Of a stretch of 64,000 nt of DNA, positions 51,922 through 60,811 are shown piece by piece. The translations under genes and the position numbers were made by a program. The stretch's first letter is position 1. Each line of letters opens with the position of its first letter. The notes under the pieces were generated by a model. That model was given only the letters and a program-made list of their open reading frames with translations. It had not been told where the DNA came from and made no database searches. The DNA comes from Salinispirillum marinum (GTDB lineage Bacteria; Pseudomonadota; Gammaproteobacteria; Pseudomonadales; Natronospirillaceae): the NCBI RefSeq assembly GCF_042651565.1, contig NZ_JBHSDF010000003.1, one strand, 5' to 3'.

Positions 51922-52012
51922 AATGAATGTTCGTAGATTTAATCGATGAAGAGTGTGCTTTTAACGCGCCATAAACTCAAATAATCCGTTGCTTCAGCAA
52001 AGTAGCGATAGA

Positions 52013-53215
52013 TCAGACAGGCACCCTTACCCACCCCTCCATCAACACCCTTGCACTCCGGCTCATCGTCACTTGCTTTACCTCCCAATCCTCACCATTT
52101 TGCTCAGCCACGGCCCCCACTCTTAACGTGCCGGAAGGGTGGCCGAACACCACGCTGTCGCGTTGCCCGCCACCTGCTGCTTGGTTCACCAGTGTGCCGG
52201 GAATGACCGCTGCGGCAGCAATGGCGACGGCGGCGGTGCCCATCATGGCGTGGTGCAGTTTGCCCATAGAGAGCGCGCGTACGACCAAGTCTATGTCGCT
52301 GGCAACAATGGCTTTACCGCTGGAGGCGGTGTAGCTCTGCGCGGGGGCGACGAAGGCAATTTTTGGGGTGTGTTGGCGGGTTTTGGCTTCGTCCAGGTGT
52401 TTGATCAGCCCCATTTTCAAGGCGCCATGGGCGCGAATGGTTTCAAGGCGGGCGAGGGCAGCGGGGTCGCTGTTGATGGCGTCTTGCAGTTCGGTGCCGG
52501 TGTAACCCAGTGCGTCGGCGTGCAGGAATATGGTCGGGATGCCGGCATTGATTAGGGTGACTTCGAAGCTGCCTACGTCCGGTACGTCCAAGCGGTCTTG
52601 CACGTTGCCGGTGGGGAACAGTGCGCCGCCGCTGGCGTCTGGGTCGTCATCGGCGGCGGGGTCCATAAAGGCCACGGCGATTTCGGCGGCGGGAAAGGTC
52701 ACGCCGTCCAGTTCGAAGTCGCCGGTTTCTTGCACTTGGCCGTTGGTGATGGGTACGTGCGCAACGATGGTTTTGCTGATATTGGCTTGCCAAATGCGCA
52801 CTTCGCACAGGCCGTTGTCGGGGATGCGTGCGGGGTCGATCAATCCGGCTTGAATGGCAAACGGCCCGACGGCGGCGGACAGGTTGCCGCAGTTGCCGCT
52901 CCAGTCCACAAAGGGTTGGTCGATGCTGACTTGGCCGAACAGGTAGTCGACGTCGTGGTCCGGCTTGGTACTGCGGCTGATGATCACGGTTTTGCTGGTG
53001 CTTGACGTGGCGCCGCCCATGCCGTCGATCTGTTTGCCGTAAGGGTCAGGGCTGCCAATCACCCGCATCAATAACGCATCGCGCGCTGGGCCGGGTTGTT
53101 GGGCGGCGGCGGGCAGATCTTCTAGACGGAAGAATACACCCTTGCTGGTACCGCCCCGCATATAGGTGGCGGGGATGCGCTGCTGTGCTGGGAACGTCTT
53201 TGTTGCAGTCATCAC
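52013..53215 (-). CDS. prpF: 2-methylaconitate cis-trans isomerase PrpF
   Basis: 400 residues. The N-terminal PATYMRGGTSKGVFFRLEDL and GMGGATSSTSKTVIIS, and the C-terminal FGHPSGTLRVGAVAE, identify PrpF, a diaminopimelate-epimerase-like isomerase. It is needed with AcnD in the AcnD/PrpF version of the methylcitrate cycle, which lacks PrpD. The ATG overlaps the acnD stop by ATGA; it is the last gene of the operon. Confidence 0.94.
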   Translation of the reverse strand: MMTATKTFPAQQRIPATYMRGGTSKGVFFRLEDLPAAAQQPGPARDALLMRVIGSPDPYGKQIDGMGGATSSTSKTVIISRSTKPDHDVDYLFGQVSIDQPFVDWSGNCGNLSAAVGPFAIQAGLIDPARIPDNGLCEVRIWQANISKTIVAHVPITNGQVQETGDFELDGVTFPAAEIAVAFMDPAADDDPDASGGALFPTGNVQDRLDVPDVGSFEVTLINAGIPTIFLHADALGYTGTELQDAINSDPAALARLETIRAHGALKMGLIKHLDEAKTRQHTPKIAFVAPAQSYTASSGKAIVASDIDLVVRALSMGKLHHAMMGTAAVAIAAAAVIPGTLVNQAAGGGQRDSVVFGHPSGTLRVGAVAEQNGEDWEVKQVTMSRSARVLMEGWVRVPV

Positions 53216-55824
53216 ACAGCTCCTTCAGATTCCAAAAAGTCTTGCGCGAAGCGCTGCAATACGCCGCCTGCGCTGTAGATCGACACTTCTTCGGCGGTGT
53301 CTAAACGGCACAGTACGGGTACGCGTTCGATGCTGTGATTGGTGCGTCCGTCAGTGCGTTCAATCACCAAGGTCAGGGTCGCACCGGGGGCGATGTCGCC
53401 TTCTACGGCGTAGATCTCGGTGCCGTCTAACTGCAGCGTCAGTCGCGTCGTGCCGGGCTCAAATTGCAGCGGCAACACGCCCATGCCGACCAGGTTCGTG
53501 CGGTGAATGCGTTCAAACCCTTCCGCAGCAATGGCTTCTACACCGGCCAAGCGCACGCCTTTGGCGGCCCAGTCGCGTGAGGAGCCTTGGCCGTAGTCGG
53601 CCCCGGCCACAATGATCAGCGGTTGTTTGCGCGCCATATAAGTTTCAATGGCTTCCCACATGCGCACCACTTGGCCTTCGGGCTCTAAGCGCGCCAGCGA
53701 GCCTTGTTTGATTTTGCCGTTTTCCTGCACCATTTCATTCAACAGTTTGGGGTTGGCGAAGGTGGCGCGTTGCGCGGTGAGGTGGTCGCCGCGGTGTGTG
53801 GCGTACGAGTTGAAGTCTTCTTCCGGCAGGCCCATTTTGGCCAGATATTCACCCGCTGCGCTGTCGAGCATGATGGCGTTAGACGGCGACAGGTGGTCGG
53901 TGGTGATGTTGTCACCCAGCACGGCCAGCGGACGCATGCCTTTGAGCGCGGGCTTGTTGGCCAGTGCACCTTCCCAATACGGTGGGCGACGAATGTAGGT
54001 GCTTTGTGGGCGCCATTCGTAAAGCGGGCTGACGGCCGTTTTGGCGCTGTCGTCGATTTGGAACATGGGGATGTACACGGCGTTGAACTGCTCGGGTTTC
54101 ACCGCTTGGGCGACAATGGCGTCGATTTCTTCGTCGCTGGGCCAGAGGTCTTTCAGCGTAATCGGCTGACCTTGGGCGTCCACGCCGAGGGCGTCTTTTT
54201 CGATGTCAAAGCGAATAGTACCCGCAATGGCATAGGCCACCACCAACGGCGGCGAGGCTAAAAACGCCTGTTTGGCGTAGGGGTGAATGCGGCCATCGAA
54301 GTTACGGTTGCCGGACAACACGGCGGTGGCGTAGAGGTCGCGGTCGATGATTTCTTGCTGGATTTTCGGGTCCAGCGCGCCGCTCATGCCGTTGCAGGTT
54401 GTGCAGGCAAAACCGACGATGCCGAAGCCCAGTTTTTCCAATTCGGGTAGCAGACCCGCTTCTTCCAAATACAGTTGCACGGTTTTGGAACCGGGCGCGA
54501 GCGAGGTTTTCACCCAAGGTTTGGCTTGCAGGCCTAAGGCATTGGCCTTTTTCGCCAACAAGCCAGCAGCGATGACGTTGCGCGGGTTGCTGGTGTTGGT
54601 GCAACTGGTGATGGCGGCAATAATAGTAGCGCCATCGGGCATACGGCCATCGGCGTGGTGTTCGACGGTGCCGCTGATGCCCAATTTGGCAAGGTCGGCG
54701 GTCGATACGCGCTTGTGCGGATTACTTGGCCCGGCGATGTTGCGGCCTATGGTTGAAAGATCAAAGCGCAATACGCGCTCATACTGTGCGCTCTTCAGGC
54801 TATCAGCCCACAAGCCGGTGGTCTGCGCGTACTGTTTCACCAAGGCCACCTGTTCGGCGCTGCGCCCGGTGAGCGTTAAATAGTCGAGCGTGTTTTGGTC
54901 GATAGAAAACAGTGCCGCCGTGGCGCCGTACTCGGGCGTCATGTTGGAAATGGTCGCGCGGTCGCCCAAGGTCAGCGAGTCGGCGCCTTCGCCAAAGAAC
55001 TCCAGCCAAGTCGATACCACTTTTTCGTTGCGCAGAAATTCGGTCAGCGCCAGCACAATGTCCGTGGCGGTAATACCGGGTTGGCGTTTGCCCACCAGTT
55101 CCACACCGACGATATCCGGCAGCCGCATCCATGAGGCACGGCCCAGCATGACGCTTTCCGCTTCTAAACCGCCTACGCCAATGGCGATAACACCGAGTGC
55201 GTCCACGTGCGGGGTGTGGCTGTCGGTGCCGACCAGTGTGTCGGGGTAGGCCACGCCGTCTACGGCATGAATCACCGGTGACATCTTTTCCAGATTGATC
55301 TGGTGCATGATGCCGTTGCCGGGCGGAATCACATCCACGTTTTTGAACGCTTGCTTGGTCCAGTTGATGAAGTGGAAGCGGTCTTCATTGCGGCGGTCTT
55401 CAATGGCGCGGTTTTTGGCGAACGAGTCCGGGTCGTTGCCGCCGTGTTCGACGGCCAGCGAGTGGTCCACAATCAACTGCGTTGGCACGACAGGATTGAC
55501 CTTCGCCGGGTCGCCGCCCATGGCGGCTATGGCGTCGCGCAGGCCAGCCAAGTCGACCAATGCGGTTTGCCCCAAGATGTCGTGACACACCACACGCGCC
55601 GGAAACCACGGAAAATCGAGGTCACGTTTGCGCTCGATCAACTGGCGCAGGGCATCGTTCAGCAACTCGGGGTCACAGCGACGTACAAGGTTTTCGGCCA
55701 ACACGCGCGAAGTGTACGGCAGCGTGTCGTACGCGCCGGGTGTGAGGGCGTCTACCGCGGCACGGGCGTCAAAATACTCCAGTGCGGTGCCGGGGAGCGT
55801 TTTTCTGTAGAGGCTGTTCATCAT
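53212..55824 (-). CDS. acnD: 2-methylcitrate dehydratase AcnD (Fe-S)
   Basis: 870 residues. Aconitase-type [4Fe-4S] ligand cysteines lie in ITSCTNTSNPRNV and ACTTCNGMSG. NGIMHQINLEKMSP, SGNRNFDGRIHPYAKQAFLA and the swivel domain GADYGQGSSRDWAAKG are kept. It dehydrates 2-methylcitrate to 2-methyl-trans-aconitate, which PrpF isomerises. Lies 24 bp after prpC. Start may be the first or second of two ATGs. Confidence 0.95.
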   Translation of the reverse strand: MMNSLYRKTLPGTALEYFDARAAVDALTPGAYDTLPYTSRVLAENLVRRCDPELLNDALRQLIERKRDLDFPWFPARVVCHDILGQTALVDLAGLRDAIAAMGGDPAKVNPVVPTQLIVDHSLAVEHGGNDPDSFAKNRAIEDRRNEDRFHFINWTKQAFKNVDVIPPGNGIMHQINLEKMSPVIHAVDGVAYPDTLVGTDSHTPHVDALGVIAIGVGGLEAESVMLGRASWMRLPDIVGVELVGKRQPGITATDIVLALTEFLRNEKVVSTWLEFFGEGADSLTLGDRATISNMTPEYGATAALFSIDQNTLDYLTLTGRSAEQVALVKQYAQTTGLWADSLKSAQYERVLRFDLSTIGRNIAGPSNPHKRVSTADLAKLGISGTVEHHADGRMPDGATIIAAITSCTNTSNPRNVIAAGLLAKKANALGLQAKPWVKTSLAPGSKTVQLYLEEAGLLPELEKLGFGIVGFACTTCNGMSGALDPKIQQEIIDRDLYATAVLSGNRNFDGRIHPYAKQAFLASPPLVVAYAIAGTIRFDIEKDALGVDAQGQPITLKDLWPSDEEIDAIVAQAVKPEQFNAVYIPMFQIDDSAKTAVSPLYEWRPQSTYIRRPPYWEGALANKPALKGMRPLAVLGDNITTDHLSPSNAIMLDSAAGEYLAKMGLPEEDFNSYATHRGDHLTAQRATFANPKLLNEMVQENGKIKQGSLARLEPEGQVVRMWEAIETYMARKQPLIIVAGADYGQGSSRDWAAKGVRLAGVEAIAAEGFERIHRTNLVGMGVLPLQFEPGTTRLTLQLDGTEIYAVEGDIAPGATLTLVIERTDGRTNHSIERVPVLCRLDTAEEVSIYSAGGVLQRFAQDFLESEGAV

Positions 55825-55848
55825 TGGGCTCGCTGATTCCGGTGGTGT

Positions 55849-56988
55849 TTAAGCGCGTTCGTCGAGTGCCGGTACGGGGCGGTTTTCTGGCCCGGTGTAG
55901 TCGGCGCTGGGACGAATGATGCGGTTGTTGGCGCGTTGTTCCATGATGTGGGCCGTCCAGCCGCTCACCCGTGAGCACACGAAAATGGGTGTAAACAGCG
56001 GGGTGGGGATGCCCATAAAGTGGTACGCCGAGGCGTGGAAGAAGTCGGCGTTGCAGAACAGTTTTTTCTCGCGCCACATGACTTCTTCGCAGCGCACAGA
56101 CACGGGGTAAAGCACGGTGTCGCCCACTTCGGCGGCCAGTTTTTCCGACCACAGTTTGATGATGTCGTTACGCGGGTCGTGCGTGCGATAAATGGCGTGT
56201 CCAAAGCCCATGATTTTGTCTTTGCGCGCTAGCATGCCCAAAATGGCTTCTTCCGCTTCGTCGGGCGATTTCCATTGCTGGATCATGGCCATGGCGGCTT
56301 CGTTCGCGCCGCCGTGCAGTGGGCCGCGCAAGGTGCCAATGGCGGCGGTGACGGCGGAATGCACGTCAGACAAGGTGGAGGCGCAGACGCGGGCGGCGAA
56401 CGTTGAGGCGTTGAATTCGTGTTCGGCGTACAAAATCAGCGAGACGTTCATGACGCGTTCGTGCAATTCGCTGGGTTTTTTGCCGTGCAGTAAAGCGAGG
56501 AAGTGGCCACCGATGGAGTCGACTTCAGGGGCCAGAGTGTCGATGCGCTCGCCGTGGTGGCTGAAGCGATACCAGTAGTTGATGATGGACGGAAAGACGG
56601 CCAACATGCGGTCGATGTGGTTCAGTTGGTCGTCAAAGCTGTGTTCGGTTTCGAGGTTGCCGAGCATGGAGCAGCCGGTGCGCAGGACGTCCATGGGGTG
56701 GGCGTCGGCGGGGATCTGTTCGAGTACGGCTTTTAGCGCGTCGGGTAGGCCGCGCAGGCCTTTTAGGCGTTTGATGTAGGCGGCCAGTTCGGTGCGGTTG
56801 GGCAGTTTGCCGTACAGCAGCAGATAGGCGACTTCTTCAAATTGGGTTTTGTCGGCGAGTTCTTTGACGTCGTAGCCGCGATAGGTGAGGCCAGCGCCGG
56901 TTTTACCGACGGTGCAGAGGGCGGTTTCACCAGCGGATTGGCCGCGCAGGCCTGCGCCAGATAGGGGTTTCGCTGTGGTGTCGGTCAT
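55849..56988 (-). CDS. prpC: 2-methylcitrate synthase
   Basis: 379 residues. Citrate-synthase fold with the catalytic His in GPLHGGANEAAM, the second His in MGFGHAIYRTHDPR, and the catalytic Asp in CNADFFHASAYHFMGIP. The N-terminal GLRGQSAGETALCTVGKTGA is typical of PrpC rather than citrate synthase. It condenses propionyl-CoA with oxaloacetate. Separated from prpB by 181 bp containing hairpin element C. Confidence 0.94.
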   Translation of the reverse strand: MTDTTAKPLSGAGLRGQSAGETALCTVGKTGAGLTYRGYDVKELADKTQFEEVAYLLLYGKLPNRTELAAYIKRLKGLRGLPDALKAVLEQIPADAHPMDVLRTGCSMLGNLETEHSFDDQLNHIDRMLAVFPSIINYWYRFSHHGERIDTLAPEVDSIGGHFLALLHGKKPSELHERVMNVSLILYAEHEFNASTFAARVCASTLSDVHSAVTAAIGTLRGPLHGGANEAAMAMIQQWKSPDEAEEAILGMLARKDKIMGFGHAIYRTHDPRNDIIKLWSEKLAAEVGDTVLYPVSVRCEEVMWREKKLFCNADFFHASAYHFMGIPTPLFTPIFVCSRVSGWTAHIMEQRANNRIIRPSADYTGPENRPVPALDERA

Positions 56989-57013
56989 TATTATTGTCCT
57001 CTAGTTTTTCTCG

Positions 57014-57143
57014 GGTAGCGGTTAATGGGGAGGGGTATGCCCTTTCCCCGGACGCCGTAAACCCGTCCATGGGGGCTCGGATGCGGCCGTCCGGGCCGCA
57101 TACGCCGGGTACAGGGCATACCCCTCCCCATAAAACCGCTACC
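57014..57143 (+). repeat. Intergenic hairpin element, copy C (prpB-prpC gap)
   Basis: The 30-nt arms at 57014-57043 and 57113-57143 pair nearly perfectly (one bulge; heart ATGGGGAGGGGTATGCCCT). Inside: core GACGCCGTAAACCCGTCCAT then GGGGGCTCGG and mini-hairpin ATGCGGC-CGTCCGG-GCCGCAT. The best-preserved copy, sitting inside the propionate operon. Confidence 0.8.
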
Positions 57144-57169
57144 GGCAGTGTGTCGAAAAGTCGTGATCG

Positions 57170-58060
57170 TTAGTCTTTGCCAAATAACCGGTCCAACGTT
57201 TGCTCGTAATCGTGGTAGTTCAGAAAATCGTACAGTTCCATGCGGGTTTGCATGGTATCCACTACGTCCCTCTGGTGGCCATCTTGCAGAATGTGTTGGT
57301 ATACGTTCAACGCCGCTTTGTTCATGGCGCGGAAGGCCGATAGCGGGTACAGCACTAAGCTGACGCCGACGGTGGCGAGTTCTTCTTTGCTGAACAGTGG
57401 CGTCGCACCGAATTCGGTGATGTTCGCCAATACCGGCACTTTCACCGCGTCGACAAACTGTTGGTACTGTTCGAGGGTGATCATGGCTTCGGGGAAGATC
57501 ATGTCGGCCCCGGCTTCCACGCAGGCGACGGCGCGTTCGATGGCGGAGTCCATGCCTTCAACGGCAAGTGCGTCAGTACGCGCCATAATCACAAAGCTGC
57601 TATCGGTACGGGCATCGGCGGCGCTTTTGATGCGGTCGGTCATTTCTCCGGCCGATACGATGGCTTTGTTCGGGCGGTGGCCGCAGCGTTTTTGTGCAAC
57701 TTGGTCTTCAATGTGAATGGCGGCTGCACCGGCGCGTTCCATTTCTGTCACGGTGCGCTTGATGTTGAATACGCCACCAAAGCCGGTGTCGGCGTCGACC
57801 AATAAGGGCAGGTCGCAGGCGGCGGTGATGCGGCGTACGTCTTCCAGTACGTCATTCAGTGAGGTGATACCTAAATCCGGCAGGCCGTAGGAGGCGTTGG
57901 CGACACCGCCGCCAGACAGGTAAATGGCTTGGTGGCCGGTCTGTTTTGCCATCATGGCGGTGTAGGCATTAATTGTACCGACCACTTGCAAGGGGGCGTG
58001 GTCGGCCACGGCTTGGCGGAATTTTGCGCCTTGGGACTGAGCTGTGGTTGAAGATGCCAT
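57170..58060 (-). CDS. prpB: 2-methylisocitrate lyase
   Basis: 296 residues from the ATG at 58060 (AGGAGG 7 nt upstream); the longer frame overlaps the regulator end. The ICL/PEPM fold has LVDADTGFGG, IHIEDQVAQKRCGHRPNK with the catalytic Cys in KRCGH, and IMARTDALAVEG. It splits 2-methylisocitrate to pyruvate and succinate, the last step of propionate use. First enzyme gene after prpR. Confidence 0.95.
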   Translation of the reverse strand: MASSTTAQSQGAKFRQAVADHAPLQVVGTINAYTAMMAKQTGHQAIYLSGGGVANASYGLPDLGITSLNDVLEDVRRITAACDLPLLVDADTGFGGVFNIKRTVTEMERAGAAAIHIEDQVAQKRCGHRPNKAIVSAGEMTDRIKSAADARTDSSFVIMARTDALAVEGMDSAIERAVACVEAGADMIFPEAMITLEQYQQFVDAVKVPVLANITEFGATPLFSKEELATVGVSLVLYPLSAFRAMNKAALNVYQHILQDGHQRDVVDTMQTRMELYDFLNYHDYEQTLDRLFGKD

Positions 58061-58085
58061 GCGGTGGCCTCCTGTTAGCTGATGT

Positions 58086-58763
58086 TTAGGGTTTAGATGT
58101 GTTTGCAAGATAATGTTCAAGCAAGCGCCGCGAACGGCTGATGTGGCGGCGCATCAACAGCTCCGCTAAGTCGGCTTCGCGGTTGCGCAGCGCGTCGAGA
58201 ATCATCTGGTGTTCCCGCAGCGCTTGAATGGGGTCGGTGCGGTGGTCCGCCGTTTGTTGGCGATACATGCGCACCACAGCGTAGAGTTCGTCGCACAGCA
58301 GGGCTATCAGTTGTTTGTTGCGGCTGGCGCGGATGATGCGGTTGTGAAAGTCGTAATTGCCTTCTTGGTCGGCGTAGTGTTCGCCGCCACTGGCAAGTAA
58401 GTCCTGCTCGTGTTGTTCCAGCAAGGCTGCTAATTCGTCCAGCTCGGCATCGGAAATATGTTCACAGGCTTGGCGGGCGGCCATGCCTTCTAAGGCTTCA
58501 CGAATGGCAAAGGTGTTGGCGAGGGATTCTGTCGACAATTCCACCACACGCGCGCCCACGTTGGGAATGCGCGTCACCAGCCCCATGCCTTCCAATTTTA
58601 CAATGGCTTCACGCAATGGTCCGCGGGATACACCGTATTTGCGGGCGAGCTCAGGCTCGGAAATCTTGCTGCCTTGCGGCATTTCGCCACGAATAATGGC
58701 TTGGCTGAGGCGCTGTGCGAGGTCTTCGGTGATGGTCTGAGTTTTTAACGCGGAGACGGTCAT
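58086..58763 (-). CDS. prpR: GntR/FCD-family regulator of the methylcitrate operon
   Basis: 225 residues. An N-terminal GntR winged helix (LSQAIIRGEMPQGSKISEPE, YGVSRGPLREAIVKLEGMGL) precedes an FCD domain (metal-type, helical). It heads prpB-prpC-acnD-prpF with only 25 bp to prpB, as in pseudomonads, so it should sense methylcitrate-cycle intermediates. TGTCGACA palindromes upstream suggest autoregulation. The name is by position; it is not the sigma-54 type PrpR of enterobacteria. Confidence 0.87.
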   Translation of the reverse strand: MTVSALKTQTITEDLAQRLSQAIIRGEMPQGSKISEPELARKYGVSRGPLREAIVKLEGMGLVTRIPNVGARVVELSTESLANTFAIREALEGMAARQACEHISDAELDELAALLEQHEQDLLASGGEHYADQEGNYDFHNRIIRASRNKQLIALLCDELYAVVRMYRQQTADHRTDPIQALREHQMILDALRNREADLAELLMRRHISRSRRLLEHYLANTSKP

Positions 58764-58764
58764 G

Positions 58765-58845
58765 TGTCGACACTCAATTCAAGATTGTCGACATAATAGG
58801 TTTTTAATTACATTTTTGTCGAGGAAAATTTAATAATTGTCGACA
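58765..58845. promoter_or_regulatory. Cluster of TGTCGACA palindromes (PrpR operators)
   Basis: Perfect TGTCGACA at 58765-58772, 58786-58793 and 58838-58845, plus a half-like TGTCGAGG at 58817-58824, all within 85 bp upstream of the regulator. The palindrome occurs in AT-rich flanks (ATTGTCGACAAT), as expected for a GntR-type dimer. Confidence 0.75.
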
Positions 58846-58916
58846 ATATTGGACGAAAGTCGAATCGGGTCGTCGGTGGTTGACGACCCATGGGCGCCCA
58901 ACAGTTTATTGAGCGA

Positions 58917-59153
58917 TCAGTCCTGCCAGAACCATTTCTGCGTTTCTTGCTCTGCTTGCTGGCGAGTTAAGCCGATATCCTTCAACAAGTGGTCGGGTAG
59001 GGTGGCGAGATGACGGCGGATACGCCGGTTCGTTTTCCATTTGGCCATCAGGCTTAACCATGCATGAACGTTGCTTGGAAATGCTCGGCCTTTTTCAGTG
59101 GCCGCAACACTTGCCGAATGAATGAGGTCTGATGCTTCCAAAACGCTTTTCAT
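58917..59153 (-). CDS. yjiS: DUF1127 small protein (YjiS-like)
   Basis: 78 residues from the ATG at 59153 (AGGAGAGAG upstream). The C-terminal DUF1127 motif reads KWKTNRRIRRHLATLPDHLL then KDIGLTRQQAEQE. DUF1127 proteins are small Arg-rich proteins, some RNA-binding. It is divergent from a MocR-type regulator, the same pair as E. coli yjiS/yjiR. Confidence 0.8.
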   Translation of the reverse strand: MKSVLEASDLIHSASVAATEKGRAFPSNVHAWLSLMAKWKTNRRIRRHLATLPDHLLKDIGLTRQQAEQETQKWFWQD

Positions 59154-59251
59154 GGTCTCTCTCCTAAAAACAAACGTTGGCGACGTTGCCAACAGGGTCT
59201 ATAGTAGGCGCTTCATTTGATACGATACAGATATAGAAAAAGTTAAAGTCA

Positions 59252-59287
59252 ACCGGTACAGATGGTCTGAAATAGCTCTGTACCGGT
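59252..59287. promoter_or_regulatory. Inverted-repeat operator in the yjiS/yjiR-like gap
   Basis: ACCGGTACAGA (59252-59262) and TCTGTACCGGT (59277-59287) are perfect 11-bp inverted arms with centres 25 bp apart, midway between the divergent genes. A weaker GATACAGAT copy lies 30 bp further left. Typical of MocR operators. Confidence 0.68.
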
Positions 59288-59338
59288 CGGTTTTACCGCA
59301 ACTGTACTGCTCGGCTTTAACCCTTGTTCGGAGGCGTG

Positions 59339-60760
59339 ATGGAAACCAATCTTTATGCTCAATTGGCGGAGCGCGTAACGGAACAAATACGCCAAGGCGC
59401 AGTGCAAACGGGTGAGCGTTTGCCCTCGGTACGTAAAATGGCGCAACGCGAAGCGGTGAGCATCTCAACCGTGATGGCGGCCTACAGCTTTTTAGAACAG
59501 CAGGGCTGGATAGAAGCGCGACCCAAGTCAGGCTATTTCGTGAAGCAAAAGCAAACGGATGCATTGCAAAAACCTTCTGTTATATGCGCTAAACCCAAGC
59601 CACGGCCCGCCACCGTTTCCCAATTAATGATGGACGTGCGCCGCACTAAAGTCGCTGACCATGGCAATTTCTCGCGCTCGGTTCCCGCGTTGGACTTGCC
59701 CATCATTCAGCAGATCAAACGCACGTACACCCGCCTATCCCGCACCAAGTCTTACGTTGGGGTAGGTTATGATTCCGTGGAGGGGCTACCGGAATTGCGC
59801 CAGCAAATCGCGCGGCGGGCGGTCGATGCCGGGGTGTTTATTTCGCCAGAGTCGGTCATCACGGCGTCCGGTTGTCAAAACGCCATGGCGCTGTGTTTAC
59901 GCGTATTGACCCAGCCCGGTGACATCGTGGCCGTAGAATCGCCCTGCTATTACGGGCTGTTGCAGATCATCGAAGCCTTCGGCTTGAAGGCCATTGAAAT
60001 TCCCGCGCACCCTGAAAGCGGGATGAGTATTGAAGCCCTGCAACTGGCCTTAGCGAAGTGGCCGATCAAGGTTATTTTGTCGGTCCCCACGTTTTCGAAT
60101 CCGCTGGGGTGCGATATGCCGATGGCACGCCGCGAGGAACTGATGGCCTTGTTGGATCGCTATGATATTCCGATGATAGAAGACGATATCTATGGTGATT
60201 TGTACTTCGGCGAGCGGCGCACGCGGGCAGTGAAGTCGTTGGATGCCGACGGCCGGGTGCTGCTGTGTTCATCGCTATCAAAAACGTTGGACCCGCAATT
60301 ACGCATCGGCTGGATCATGCCCGGCCGGTACTTTGAAGAGGTGGCCTACAGTAAGTTCGTGAATTTGCACACCCATTCCGCCTTGCCGCAAATGGTGGCG
60401 GCAGAATTATTGGCGCAAGGGCTGTACGACCGACATTTGCGTCTGGCCAGAGAAACATACCGGCAGCGTTACCAACGGCTGGCGGATTTGGTGACGGCGT
60501 ATTTCCCGGCGGAAACACGTATGTCGCAGCCTCAAGGCGGCATCGTCGCTTGGTTGCAATTCCCCGAGCAGGTGAATACCACCGAGCTTTACCATCGCGC
60601 TAAAGCAGAAGGCATTCTCTTTGCGCCGGGTGAGCTTTTTTCCATTTCCGGGCAATACAAAAACTGCTTGCGCTTGGGCTACAGCCAACGTTGGACGCCC
60701 GAGCGCGAAGAAGCCATTCAGCGCTTGGGCCAATGGGTGAAGGAGGCGCTGCATGCCTAA
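59339..60760 (+). CDS. MocR-family regulator (GntR-aminotransferase fusion, YjiR-like)
   Basis: 473 residues from the ATG at 59339 (GGAGG upstream). An N-terminal GntR winged helix (VQTGERLPSVRKMAQREAVS, ISTVMAAYSFLEQQGWIEAR) is fused to a fold-type I aminotransferase domain with ASGCQNAMALCL, EDDIYGDLYF and the PLP lysine in SSLSKTLDPQLRIGW. It binds PLP and probably an amino compound rather than catalysing. Divergent from the DUF1127 gene, which it likely controls through the 11-bp repeat. Confidence 0.88.
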   Translation: METNLYAQLAERVTEQIRQGAVQTGERLPSVRKMAQREAVSISTVMAAYSFLEQQGWIEARPKSGYFVKQKQTDALQKPSVICAKPKPRPATVSQLMMDVRRTKVADHGNFSRSVPALDLPIIQQIKRTYTRLSRTKSYVGVGYDSVEGLPELRQQIARRAVDAGVFISPESVITASGCQNAMALCLRVLTQPGDIVAVESPCYYGLLQIIEAFGLKAIEIPAHPESGMSIEALQLALAKWPIKVILSVPTFSNPLGCDMPMARREELMALLDRYDIPMIEDDIYGDLYFGERRTRAVKSLDADGRVLLCSSLSKTLDPQLRIGWIMPGRYFEEVAYSKFVNLHTHSALPQMVAAELLAQGLYDRHLRLARETYRQRYQRLADLVTAYFPAETRMSQPQGGIVAWLQFPEQVNTTELYHRAKAEGILFAPGELFSISGQYKNCLRLGYSQRWTPEREEAIQRLGQWVKEALHA

Positions 60761-60811
60761 GTGAGTTTGCGCTACACTGAAACACCTCGACAACCTGTAC
60801 TAGGATTTAAC

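Noticed and set aside
54302..56152. Several long minus-strand and plus-strand ORFs over acnD and prpC
   Set aside because: All overlap clear enzymes in other frames; G+C-rich codon bias creates them.
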